Counted from the first letter of the stretch, positions 1-9,156 are shown. The stretch: DNA of 33,117 nt from Dimorphilus gyrociliatus (GCA_904063045.1 CAJFCJ010000192.1:1-33117), one strand, 5' to 3'. Notes: a model not told the origin generated them from the letters alone. Program-made: numbers and translations.

Positions 1-185
1 TTCTAAATTTTATAAGTTTAAATTCTAATAAAAATCAAACCATATAAGATTTTAGAAAGGCAATTTTTAATATTATATAACTGAATATACATTGTAAGTA
101 TTATTAGACTCTTTATTTTTTATTATTATAACATTTTATATACAAAACTTTTACACAGCAAAGAAAAATAAAGGTTTTGAAAGCA
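1..185. other. AT-rich left edge, no gene seen
   Basis: AT-rich sequence at the window edge, lying 3' of the minus-strand membrane-protein gene. I see no open frame, RNA gene or repeat here. Confidence 0.5.
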
Positions 186-1121
186 TTATAGGAAATAGTA
201 AACTCCTTTAAAGTAGTTAACTAACAAGAATGAGTTTTTCTTTACCTTTACGTTGTAATTCTTTTTTAATCCGGTCCCGTAGTTTTTCATATCCAAATAA
301 AGTATGATAGCTGCAGAAATATGTACACAACATACATAAGAAATAGTCAACCAAAAAAATACTAGCCTTATCGGGACAGTTTGATTAACAATCAATATAG
401 ATAATAAATACAAAATTAAACATAGGTTAATGACAGTAATAATTAAAGTAATTCTGCTATAAATAATTTTTTCTTTGTTTATATTAGCTCTTAGGAAAAG
501 AAAAGACGTAATATAATTTATACAGATTACTATTCGTAAAATAGTTTCCTGCTTAGTTTTAAAGTTAGATGTAAAAATAGATCCAAAGGTCGAAACACCT
601 ATTTGTAAGAAAATATCACGTATTATATACGTATTTATCCTAATTCTATATGCTTCTAAATTATAACTAATTCACTTACTTATCATATAAAAATTTTGTC
701 CTATTCTTCTATATAAGTCCCAATTGTATTCTGCGTCTTTTCCATGAATAAAACTATAAACTGACACATAATCATACAACTTTATAGGAACTTGGAAGAA
801 GAAGAACATTGAAGTAAACCCTGGTATTTTATCGTTTTGTAAAAATTCTAAAATTATGTATAATAAAAATAAGTTGTTAAAGATCGTTAAATATAAATAT
901 GCTCTTAGATAGCTTATTCGTTTAGTAAATATTCCAATCATTATCCATGAAGGTAAATAGATCAGGCTCAGCATATAATCAATACTTATGAACTGAAAAT
1001 TTGGAATTATCATGTCTTTAAACACTCTCCCAAAATAAAGACCAAGTACAGTTAAGTAGAATTGAGCCATATTAGATATAAAAATTGAAGTAATCATAGA
1101 GTTTTCAGCTCTTATAATCAT
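186..1121 (-). CDS. Multi-pass membrane protein, spliced (paralogue of 13208-14109)
   Basis: Two open frames on the minus strand (1121-680 and 655-186) join in frame when a 24-nt GT-AG intron at 656-679 is removed, giving a protein of about 303 aa. Without splicing the first frame stops at once inside the intron. The product is highly hydrophobic, with about seven to eight predicted membrane segments and short Lys/Arg-rich loops. It shares landmarks with the gene at 13208-14109: a W...YxRIG segment just before the intron, Lys-Ala-aromatic across the splice junction, and a near-C-terminal KNYGxxL motif. I do not recognise the family and assign no function. Start is ATG 1119-1121. No CCC motif precedes it, unlike the housekeeping genes around it. 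Membrane location is inferred from hydrophobicity; the gene structure is seen directly. Confidence 0.75.
656..679 (-). other. Spliceosomal intron, 24 nt
   Basis: Reads GTAAGTGA at the 5' end and ends TATAATTTAG, with an A-rich branch-like stretch directly before the acceptor, as in other microsporidian short introns. It is phase 1 and contains an in-frame TGA. Its 5' eight bases are identical to those of the intron at 13680-13702 in the paralogue, and both sit in the same codon context. Confidence 0.8.
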
Positions 1122-1257
1122 TTTAAATACAATTAGCTTTAAATTTTAAATAAATTAAAGAAGTTCTAAAAAAGAGTCTAGTATCTAAAACACGTGTTTC
1201 CTTTGATATATTAAAAATTAGCAGTTTGTTTTTAGTATGATATTTCTAAATATTTAT

Positions 1258-1550
1258 TGTTAGATCGAATAACATACCCCTCGACGAATAAACGTTCCTT
1301 TAATTCCTATTAATTTACCATAAAATTTACTTTTTTTATTATTTTTAACCCCTATTGCAATGTTTTGGTAAGGACGAATAAGCGTCCCTACCAAAATAGC
1401 ACAAGTAGCTTAGGGTGGGGATAGGTAAATTAATAGGATTTTTGAGCTTTTTGTCAAGGTTTGACGAATAAGCGTCCCTACCAAAATAGCATAGAAAAAA
1501 TTATATTAATTTAGTATAAATTTTTTTAATAAATATTTAGCTATTAATTT
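1258..1550 (-). repeat. Left inverted arm (LTR-like)
   Basis: Read on the minus strand this arm begins at the stop codon region of the integrase fragment and runs to the outer tip, so relative to that fragment it sits where a 3' LTR would be. It is the reverse complement of 2100-2391 with only two homopolymer differences and two substitutions near the tip. Confidence 0.85.
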
Positions 1551-1849
1551 TCTATAATTTTTATAGTTGAACCATCTACTACTCTTTGAGTCATGTGTTC
1601 ATCTTGTATCGTAATAGTATTTCTCGAAACATGAATAATTGTATATATTTCATCATGGTATAAAGATACAAGTGGATGACGTCTTGTACTAACGTTAGAA
1701 TCAAAGTCTTTAGCAATAATACATCTATCACCAATATTAATTTCTCTATCTCCTACAGTTCTCCTATTATATTCTTCCTTATACCTTCTAACATAATCTA
1801 TATAAAAATTTCTTGCATCTTGTAATATTTCAATTCTATTACTGTTCAT
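1544..1849 (-). pseudogene. Integrase C-terminal fragment of a Ty3/gypsy Pol
   Basis: A 101-codon frame whose layout matches the region after the catalytic core of Ty3/gypsy integrases: an Arg/Tyr-rich helix (about residues 5-30), then IGDRCIIAKDF, then a short beta-barrel-like stretch containing HPLVSLYHDEIYTIIHV, and a basic end. Upstream in the same frame only about a dozen more codons are open before a stop, so reverse transcriptase, RNase H and the integrase catalytic core are all missing. The stop codon lies at the inner boundary of the left arm. It is a remnant, not a working enzyme. The assignment rests on the overall pattern; a profile search would settle it. Confidence 0.6.
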
Positions 1850-2099
1850 ATCATTAGGATCGACTCCCTCAACAGTACAAATGGCTTAAAACTTGTTGCA
1901 CTGTGGACTGTATTATTATACTAAATTTATATGAAATTGTAAACTAAGACAGAAATAATCGTATGATAAAGAATCTTAGTTTTTAATTTTTACCAAAAAA
2001 GTTGCAGAATAATTTTTTTAAAAACTACAATTAAATATGAATAAATGTATATTACAGATGAAAAATAGTAAATTGATCTTGTTACAAAACAATAATAAG

Positions 2100-2391
2100 A
2101 ATTAATAGCTAAATATTTATTAAAAAATTTATACTAAATTAATATAATTTTTTCTATGCTATTTTGGTAGGGACGCTTATTCGTCAAACCTTGACAAAAA
2201 GCTCAAAAATCCTATTAATTTACCTATCCCCACCCTAAGCTACTTGTGCTATTTTGGTAGGGACGCTTATTCGTCCTTACCAAAACATTGCAATAGGGGT
2301 TAAAAATAATAAAAAAAAGTAAATTTTATGGTAAATTAATAGGAATTAAAGGAACGTTTATTCGTCGAGGGGTATGTTATTCGACCCAACA
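2100..2391 (+). repeat. Right inverted arm (LTR-like)
   Basis: Mirror copy of 1258-1550. Its inner edge begins with the same bases as the stop-codon region of the integrase fragment although no integrase sequence precedes it here. It ends at AACA next to the TTTAT flank. Confidence 0.85.
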
Positions 2392-2850
2392 TTTATTTTA
2401 TAAAAATATAAATTTATTGAGATCTATATGGGAATTTTTATTTAATTAATCCTAAATTAGAATCTAAAATCTATATTTATGGTAGAAACATTCTAATTAT
2501 AAGATAACTTCTTTGTTAAATTTAATGAATTAGAAAAAGCTATTAAAGTTAGTTTTTATAAATTTAAATATTTATAGATATCTTTAATATAACCTTTTAA
2601 TCTAAACATGAATCGAATTACAGTGTATTATAAGAACCATATACTTTTTATGTTAAAATTTAATAAAAATCTAACTTTTTACTAAAATATTTATTTAATA
2701 TTCTTCTTATAATAAATATAAAATTTCATAAAGTTTAATTGCCTAAAAATAGTAATATTTGCTAAAGATACTTAAAATCTAGTAAGAAGCCGTTTTTGAT
2801 AAACTTTTCAATTAAATAATTAAAAGTATTGATTTATTATTTGTATTTGA
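2392..2850. other. Intergenic, nothing recognised
   Basis: About 460 bp of AT-rich sequence between the mobile element and the 3' end of the UBA4-like gene. No open frame, RNA gene or clear repeat seen. Confidence 0.5.
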
Positions 2851-3950
2851 TTATAAAGGAAAATCTGGATCAACGTTATCTTTATAACTCTTAAATCCAC
2901 CTTCTATTACAAAACATTCATAACCTTTATTAGTTAATAAATTAGCAGCTGTAATAGCTGATATTCCTTTATTACATAAAACAGCAATTTTCTTATCCAT
3001 TTCTAATGTTATTGGTTCATTTTTAAGTATTTCTAGATGAATATTTATAGATTCATTGATAGAGATTATTTCATATTCTTTTTTATCTCTTATGTCTATT
3101 ATTATATACTTATCCTTATTTTTAATTAAAGAACACCAATCAATATATTGAGTATTATTGGGTTTAGAGTTATTCAAAGAACATCTAATACTTTCGACTT
3201 TAATAGGTAGCTTTTGGCATGCAATACAACTTTCTTGTTTATCTCTAATTTTAATATTTATAAATGAAGATCTTAATCCATCAAAAAGCAAGAGTTGAGG
3301 TTTATAATTACCTATTAAAAATTTTATTGCCTCAACTGCTTGTATACTTCCTATAAGACCACACATAGGACCAATTATGCCTGTTTGATCACAATTCATA
3401 GTTTTATTCTTAACTCTGGGTATAAACATCTATAACAGCCACTTTCCTTAGTAAAAACGTAAACATGCCCTTCCCACTTTTGAACAGAAGCACAAATAAA
3501 GTTAACATCGTAAAATCTACAGCTATCGTTTAACAAGTACCTTGTAATAATATTATCAGTACAATCAAGAACAAGATCATAATTTTTGATAATATCTATT
3601 GTTTTATGGGAAAACATATAATTTATTGCTCGTATTTCTATTTTAGAATTCATTGTTTTTAAAAGTGAAACTAAGCTTACAGCTTTACTTTCGCCTATAT
3701 TATTTTCATTGTAGCATATTTGTCTCTGCAAATTATGTTCTTCTACTAAATCATGATCTATTATATCTATTGAGCCAATTCCTGCCATTGTTAAATACAT
3801 AGAAACCGGTGCTCCTAAACCGCCAGCACCAACTATCAAAATTTTTGAGTTTAAAAGTTTTCTTTGGTTTAAACTTCCGAAATTGTCAATAATAATTTGA
3901 CGTGAATATTTTTTTATTTCTTGGTTATTTAAAATAGAATTAAAGTCCAT
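2851..3950 (-). CDS. UBA4: UBA4/MOCS3-type E1-like adenylyltransferase-rhodanese, frameshifted
   Basis: Two overlapping minus-strand frames (3950-3396 and 3429-2851) form one UBA4/MOCS3-type protein. This family adenylates the ubiquitin-like carrier Urm1 and, through its rhodanese domain, loads sulfur for thiolation of tRNA wobble uridine in the cytosol. The first frame has the ThiF/E1 adenylation fold: GAGGLG at residues 41-46, NLQRQ at 73-77, and the first zinc pair CYRC at 172-175. The second has the GIIGPMCG stretch, the second zinc pair CIAC (residues 68-71) and a rhodanese loop with catalytic Cys152 (CNKGISA). The break lies just after CYRCLYP; one extra C in the CCC run at 3418-3420 would restore a single frame of about 365 codons with normal spacing. 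A CCCC motif lies 5 nt before the ATG. Sequencing error or a real mutation are both possible; the enzyme assignment is firm. Confidence 0.85.
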
Positions 3951-3954
3951 TTAT

Positions 3955-3958
3955 GGGG
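3955..3958 (-). promoter_or_regulatory. CCC-type start motif of the UBA4-like gene
   Basis: CCCC on the coding strand, ending 5 nt before the ATG at 3950. The same signal sits a few bases before most housekeeping starts in this window. Confidence 0.5.
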
Positions 3959-4134
3959 CTCATAAAATAAATTTAAATTTAATTCTATGTATAAATTAGT
4001 TTAATTTATGAAAATATTATTAACGTGAGTTGATACTTTTAAATTTAAAATGATTTTAATTTTTAATTTTATAGATTTACTGCTAAAGGAAGAAAAATAC
4101 AAATTTAAAAAGATTTTATTCAGAAAAAATTTAA

Positions 4135-4137
4135 CCC
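4135..4137 (+). promoter_or_regulatory. CCC-type start motif of eL29
   Basis: TTAACCCTTCA immediately precedes the ATG, with CCC four bases upstream. It matches the CCC-like signal described before microsporidian start codons. Confidence 0.55.
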
Positions 4138-4141
4138 TTCA

Positions 4142-4339
4142 ATGCCAAAGAGAAAAAACACATCTAACCATAATCGATCCAGAAAAGATCATAGAAGGCC
4201 AATAAGAAAGCCTGGTAAAAATGCACCTTTAAAATTTAGAGGAGGAGACCTCAAAGAAATAAGAAATACCATATATTCTCAAAAATATAATGGAATAGGA
4301 AGAATGGCATATGAAGAAAAGAATGGAGTTCAAGAATGA
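4142..4339 (+). CDS. RPL29: 60S ribosomal protein eL29
   Basis: A 65-aa strongly basic protein with the eL29 signature near the N-terminus: residues 4-24 contain a KN..NHNRSRKDHR block, then an IRKP stretch and a C-terminal segment with IRNTIYSQKYN matching the family's LRN...KKHN region. eL29 is a small protein of the large ribosomal subunit near the subunit interface. Its length is typical of the family. The CCC motif four bases upstream of the ATG supports this start. The gene is divergent from the UBA4-like gene, with about 190 bp between the two starts. No intron is needed. Confidence 0.9.
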   Translation: MPKRKNTSNHNRSRKDHRRPIRKPGKNAPLKFRGGDLKEIRNTIYSQKYNGIGRMAYEEKNGVQE

Positions 4340-4544
4340 CTTTAATTAAAATATAAGTTTTTAAAAACACTTTTTTGATACCACAAGTTGTAGCACCTTA
4401 GAGTTTCCTATAAGAATTACTTAAACAAGTAATATTAATTTTTATATCATAAGTTATCACTTCATTTTTCAATTCTTATATTTTAATTATGGATTATTTT
4501 TATATCATGAGTTATTACTTCTAATATAAATTTTCTATTATAAA

Positions 4545-6383
4545 TCAAATTTTTTCAAGTAAAACCAAATTATTTGGTAATTTTTCAAAAAAGTCAAAAT
4601 AAATAAAAGTCTTTCTTTTTATGATTTTATACCTTTTTGATATTAAGTCTTCATATAAAATATAATTTCTTTCATGCATAACAATCAAATCAGATTTTAA
4701 TTTTTTAAATTTTTTTTTAAATGCACGAAAATACTTATCAGAGGTTAAAACTTTAACTTTTCTATCATTTTCTGTTATATATTCTCCTAGTATTCTTAAT
4801 AAAATGTTTTTTAGTTTTTTTTTGTTAAAAACATTTTTTAGTTCAAAAAAATTTAATTTATTTGTTTTTTTTAGTAAATTCAATAATTTATTTTTTAAAC
4901 TGTTTATGCAAATATTTTCTTTTCTTATATCATAAATTTTTGGGTTTTCTATTTTTTCGTAAATATCTGGATTATTATGTAAAAATTTTATACTTGGTTT
5001 TGTTAAAAATGAATAACATGGAAGAGAATAAGAAGTTACACAAAAAAATATATTTTTTTCTTCATTTTTTATATTATACAAAATGTTATAATTTTGATGT
5101 GAATATCCTATAAAAATAGATATAAATAAAACTAGGGAGTTAATTAGAAATATATTCTTTGTTAGATATTTACTACTGATTATGTTTATGAATGGTATTA
5201 TAGGTAATAAAAATCTCATTTCTTTATGTGCTATTAAAGAATAAAATATTATAAATAGTAGGATTGGTAGATATAAGTCTTTTTCTGAGAGAATCTTAAT
5301 TTTTTTATTTTTACTATCTTTTAAGTTTAATTTTGAATTCTTTTTTTCATAAAAATTTTTTTGTGGTGTTTTTTGTTCTTCCCCATTTTTAGTTTTATTT
5401 TTAGCTTTTTCTATTTTTCTTAAAAAAGTAATTTTGTATATTTTTTTAAGAACAGGTGTAAAAATAAGTAGATAATTTAGACCACATAATACAAAGCAAT
5501 ACCAGAAATATACAAAAAATGGAGATTTTCCAAAAAGTTCGCTAACTTTATAATACATATTAACTTTGACAAAATTTAAAGGTGGTATTAAAAGTTCATC
5601 ATATACTAAACTATCAATAATAATCATATATAACAAAACACTAACTGAAAGAATGGCATAGTTTTTTAGAATTTTTAAAATTCCTAATTTAAAAACTATT
5701 TCTATAAAAAAAGGAATTGTTATTACGATCGAAGATGGACGCAAATAAAACATAAAAACAGCCAATAAAAACACTTTTTTTAAACAATTTCTTACTGCAA
5801 AGTTATTTGAATTTCTATTATTTTTTAGAACTTTTGTAAATTCCGTATCGTGGCAATTTTTATTTCTTAAATCAAAAATGGCTTTACTAAAATAGTAAAA
5901 AATAATTATAGAAACACACATTTCGAAAGAATTTATATGTGAACGTGGAGAATACAACCACAATCCATGACTAATTAGTGTATTAATATATACCTTGTTT
6001 CTATTAAATCCATACAAACAACCAGTTTTAACAGTAAATAAATCACAAATAGCAGCTATTATAGCATTAACAATTCTTATAATTGAAAAACAGTTGTTTA
6101 AATAAAAATTAGAATTAAAAAAAATCGATAGATAGTAAACAATAATTGATGGTACATAATAAATCAATGGATAGTTGAATGATCTTATTCCCAGTTGCCA
6201 ATCCCATGTTAATCTACCTTTCCCAAGAATAAAATAGTTGATAGGTTCAATGTTCTGCCAAATTTCATCAGGCTCAAAGATTGTTCTTAAAGAAAAAGCA
6301 TTAATGATTCTAAATAGCATAAAAGTGTAAAAAATAGAAAATTCTCTGTTTTTTATAATTTTTAAAATATTTTGAAATTTCAT
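4545..6383 (-). CDS. GPI10: GPI mannosyltransferase 3 (GPI10/PIG-B, GT22)
   Basis: About 612 aa, multi-pass membrane enzyme. It adds the third mannose to the GPI-anchor precursor, using dolichol-phosphate-mannose in the ER lumen. Seen: FEPDEIWQNIEPINYF near the N-terminus with the catalytic-type DE pair, GKGRLTWDWQLGIRSFNYP just after it, many hydrophobic segments, and an HKEMRFLLP motif further on, all GT22 hallmarks. The DEIWQ plus TWDW combination fits PIG-B better than ALG9, ALG12 or PIG-Z. A Lys/Asn-rich insert (roughly residues 320-365) separates membrane segments. I place the start at ATG 6381-6383. The frame stays open further upstream but has no ATG there, only a TTG at 6444-6446, and that stretch is already part of the tandem array. 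No clear CCC motif precedes this ATG. Confidence 0.85.
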   Translation of the reverse strand: MKFQNILKIIKNREFSIFYTFMLFRIINAFSLRTIFEPDEIWQNIEPINYFILGKGRLTWDWQLGIRSFNYPLIYYVPSIIVYYLSIFFNSNFYLNNCFSIIRIVNAIIAAICDLFTVKTGCLYGFNRNKVYINTLISHGLWLYSPRSHINSFEMCVSIIIFYYFSKAIFDLRNKNCHDTEFTKVLKNNRNSNNFAVRNCLKKVFLLAVFMFYLRPSSIVITIPFFIEIVFKLGILKILKNYAILSVSVLLYMIIIDSLVYDELLIPPLNFVKVNMYYKVSELFGKSPFFVYFWYCFVLCGLNYLLIFTPVLKKIYKITFLRKIEKAKNKTKNGEEQKTPQKNFYEKKNSKLNLKDSKNKKIKILSEKDLYLPILLFIIFYSLIAHKEMRFLLPIIPFINIISSKYLTKNIFLINSLVLFISIFIGYSHQNYNILYNIKNEEKNIFFCVTSYSLPCYSFLTKPSIKFLHNNPDIYEKIENPKIYDIRKENICINSLKNKLLNLLKKTNKLNFFELKNVFNKKKLKNILLRILGEYITENDRKVKVLTSDKYFRAFKKKFKKLKSDLIVMHERNYILYEDLISKRYKIIKRKTFIYFDFFEKLPNNLVLLEKI

Positions 6384-6925
6384 GAATTTTATTTTTTTTT
6401 TGTTTAAATTATTTTTGTTTATGCAATCTAGAATTATATTTAACAATTAAAGAATAATTTTAAAAAGTTTTATTTTTTTTTGTTTAAATTATTTTTGTTT
6501 ATGCAATCTAGAATTATATTTAACAATTAAAGAATAATTTTAAAAAGTTTTATTTTTTTTTGTTTAAATTATTTTTGTTTATGCAATCTAGAATTATATT
6601 TAACAATTAAAGAATAATTTTAAAAAGTTTTATTTTTTTTTGTTTAAATTATTTTTGTTTATGCAATCTAGAATTATATTTAACAATTAAAGAATAATTT
6701 TTGAAATTTCATGAATTAATTTTTTTTTTGTTTAAATTATTTTTGTTTATGCAATCTAGAAGTATATTTAACAATTAAAGAATAATTTTTGAAATTTCAT
6801 GAATTTTATTTTTTTTTTGTTTAAATTATTTTTGTTTATGCAATCTAGAAGTATATTTAACAATTAAAGAATAATTTTAAAAAGTTTTATTTTTTTTTGT
6901 TTAAATCAATCTAGAATTATATTCG
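6384..6925. repeat. Tandem array of 80-89 bp units upstream of GPI10
   Basis: About six to seven head-to-tail copies. The landmark ATGCAATCTA recurs at 6421, 6501, 6581, 6661, 6749 and 6838, so the period is 80 bp for the first copies and 88-89 bp for the longer ones. The longer units carry extra bases (GAAATTTCATGAATT) that are identical to the start-codon region of GPI10, so the array was built from the gene's own 5' end. The last copy (near 6905-6925) is truncated and diverges into sequence matching the LTR tip. Units are nearly identical, so expansion is recent or homogenised. Confidence 0.9.
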
Positions 6926-6933
6926 ACCCAACA

Positions 6934-7902
6934 AAGAATAATGACAAAAAACTGTTAAAATTTATATTACAAATATTTAACGAACCTCTAATTAATAAGT
7001 ATAGTACAAGGTAAAGAAAGTTGAATAAATTTAAAAAAATGCATCTTTTAATTTAAATTATACTCTGTAATGTTAATATAAATAACTTACAACTTTAATT
7101 TATTATGATATATCTTATTAATAATGAAATTTTATAAAAATATCTAAAACTTTAATAAAAATAAATTATTATTAATATTTAATTATTTCTCTACTTAAAC
7201 TTAATTCTCTTGTATATTATTTTTTATTGAATTCATTTAATTATTTTTTTTATTTGACTTTTTTAAAAAAATTATTTTCTTTTTGAAGTTTCAAATGAGA
7301 TGTAATTAATTCTAATAGTTTATATTAATAATATATTATAATAATAATAACAATAATAATTTATTATTTTATATTTTAAATAATATAGTATTCAACAAAA
7401 CAACTAAATTTCTAGCTTAAATAACATAAACAATATATTTTATTAATATAAAAGCCTCATAAATAATATATTTCTTTTATTCTATTACAAAAGCTATTGA
7501 ATTCATATTAGAACACTAGGATTGTATAAAATGTTGATATGAAAATCATTGTTTTAATTTTGATAATAATTTGAGATTTAGATTAGTTTTTGTATTAATT
7601 TTTGATATATGAATATAATTAAAGATGTATTATTGTTTTATATTGATTTTACAGTAAACTTTAGTAAGTCTGTCTATTTTTTTTTAAAAAATTAAAAAAT
7701 TAAAAAAATTAAGAAATTAAAAAAATAAAAAATTTAAAAATTTAAAAAAATTCAAAAATTTAAAAAAATTCAAAAAATATAAAAATTAAAAATATAAAAA
7801 TTAAAAATATAAAAAATTATTTATTGTTAAAAATAACTCAGAAAGATAGTACTTTAAAAATTAATTCTTACATAAACAATTTTTAAAAAATATCTACCCT
7901 CA
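6934..7902. other. Long AT-rich intergenic region, no gene
   Basis: About 970 bp of very AT-rich DNA with short A/T runs. From about 7680 to 7830 it becomes a near-pure A-rich tract of AAAAATT-type repeats directly 5' of the SWIB-protein gene. I see no gene or structured RNA. Confidence 0.6.
7897..7899 (+). promoter_or_regulatory. CCC-type start motif of the SWIB-protein gene
   Basis: CTACCCTCA directly before the ATG at 7903, with CCC three bases upstream. It decides the start, because the preceding sequence is only A-rich tract. Confidence 0.55.
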
Positions 7903-9030
7903 ATGATAGAAAAATTGATAAAAAAATTAAAAACATTAGATATCAAAATAGATAAAGCTGTACTCAAAGAAAAGTTATTACAGGAAGAACAACACTGCCA
8001 GAGAATATCTTGTAATAAAAGATTAAGAGTTTTTTTATTTTTTGAAAATTTTAAAAATTTAGAAAGCGGTGAAAAAAATTGTTATCTAAGGGTGGACGGT
8101 TTGGTTTTAAATGATTATAAGAATGATATTAATATGAAGTTCTCTGATGTTATATACTCTTTATCAGTTAGGATGGATGATGATGTTTATAGATGGATAA
8201 AAAATGATAAAGAAGATTTAAAATTGGAATCTTTTGAATTGAAATTAAATAAAAGTGTGGAAAAAGTCTTTTTGACTTTTGAACTTGAAAATACCAGGGA
8301 TTGTTATCAAGTCTCTGATAAATTGGCAGTAATTATCAGAGGTTCTATTAATATTCATCCTTTAGAAAATGAAATTGTTGAAAGTAAAACAAATATTTTA
8401 ATACTTACCTGGAAATATATTAAAAATAATAAATTACTTGATAATGAAATAGTAAAATGTGATGAAAAGTTAAAAGATTGCTTTGGTGTTGATAATTTTA
8501 ATATTTTAGAACTAGAAAAATATGTAGATAAACATTTATTCCCTCTTAAACCTATAAGAATAGAAATACCAACCAAGTGCAATGATAAAGAAAATATTAC
8601 AAATTCTAATCAAAATACTGAAAAAGACTCCAATAAGGAAAATAGTAGTGTAGAAAATACTAATGAGTCATCTTCTGATAACTACTATGAAAATTTAGAA
8701 GAGAAAGATGGAAAACTCGTATATAAACGAATATTTGATATTCCAATTATATTAGATGACCTATTTGAGTTTCCTATTTTGTATAACAATAGAAGTATTA
8801 ATGAAATAGAACGTAAGTCTAATCAGTTATTTGATTTAATCTCAAGAATAGATGAGAAAATAGATATTATAGGTGATTATGAGAAAAAACCTATAGATGC
8901 TATAAACAAATGGATTGTAAATGAAAGTGTTAAGACAATAGAAGAAGATATATATATAGGAGATGAGAACTTCTTCTATGATTATGTAATTCAAAATGTT
9001 ATACTAGAACTACTCAAATATTATAAATAA
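7903..9030 (+). CDS. SWIB-domain subunit of a SWI/SNF-RSC remodeller (SMARCD/Rsc6-like)
   Basis: A 375-aa acidic protein related to SMARCD/BAF60, Rsc6 and Snf12, subunits of SWI/SNF-class chromatin remodellers in the nucleus. Seen in order: a short N-terminal coiled region; KRLRVFLFF (about residues 39-47) followed by YLRVDGLVL, matching the family's RIFISNT...ELRVEGRLL; an RMDDDVYRW stretch matching the LDKDLYG region; then the SWIB fold at about residues 165-215 (WKYIKNNKLLDNEIVKCDEKL, then LEKYVDKHLFPLKP). A Ser/Asn/Glu-rich linker at about 225-265 leads to a C-terminal region that also fits the family. Whether the partner complex is SWI/SNF or RSC cannot be told from sequence. It is convergent with PheRS beta, with 126 bp between the stops. 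Confidence 0.85.
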   Translation: MIEKLIKKLKTLDIKIDKAVLKEKLLQEEQHCQRISCNKRLRVFLFFENFKNLESGEKNCYLRVDGLVLNDYKNDINMKFSDVIYSLSVRMDDDVYRWIKNDKEDLKLESFELKLNKSVEKVFLTFELENTRDCYQVSDKLAVIIRGSINIHPLENEIVESKTNILILTWKYIKNNKLLDNEIVKCDEKLKDCFGVDNFNILELEKYVDKHLFPLKPIRIEIPTKCNDKENITNSNQNTEKDSNKENSSVENTNESSSDNYYENLEEKDGKLVYKRIFDIPIILDDLFEFPILYNNRSINEIERKSNQLFDLISRIDEKIDIIGDYEKKPIDAINKWIVNESVKTIEEDIYIGDENFFYDYVIQNVILELLKYYK

Positions 9031-9156
9031 TTATTATATTCATTAATAAAGTCTTCTATAAACACTTTTTCCTCTAATATTTTCATTTTTAGAAACTTTA
9101 TTTACTTTAAATATACTCTCAATATTAAGAAAAATTGTAAATTCTCAAAAGTTATT

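Larger units (their letters stand above)
1258..2391. mobile_element. Ty3/gypsy-derived insertion with inverted LTR-like arms
   Basis: A 1.13-kb unit bounded by two nearly identical inverted arms of about 292 bp (1258-1550 and 2100-2391). The outer ends read TGTT on the left and AACA on the right, the usual LTR termini. The five bases flanking each side are TTTAT (1253-1257 and 2392-2396), a 5-bp target duplication of the size Ty3/gypsy elements make. Inside, on the minus strand, is a fragment resembling the C-terminus of a Ty3-type integrase. The arms differ only by two homopolymer lengths and two bases near the left tip, so the structure is young. A normal element would have direct, not inverted, LTRs. 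The element is non-autonomous. AT-rich flanks weaken the target-duplication argument somewhat. Confidence 0.75.

Noticed and set aside
2000-2105. Short plus-strand frame ending at the right arm's inner edge as a second Pol fragment
   Set aside because: About 24 Asn-rich codons with no resemblance to integrase; chance open frame.
3396-3429. Programmed -1 ribosomal frameshift joining the two UBA4 frames
   Set aside because: No slippery heptamer of the X-XXY-YYZ form lies in the overlap in the right phase, and no strong downstream structure is evident. A missing C in the CCC run explains the break more simply.
6384-6446. GPI10 start at 6446 giving 633 aa
   Set aside because: The codon there is TTG, not ATG, and lies within the repeat unit; the first ATG of the frame is 6381-6383, next to the conserved N-terminus.
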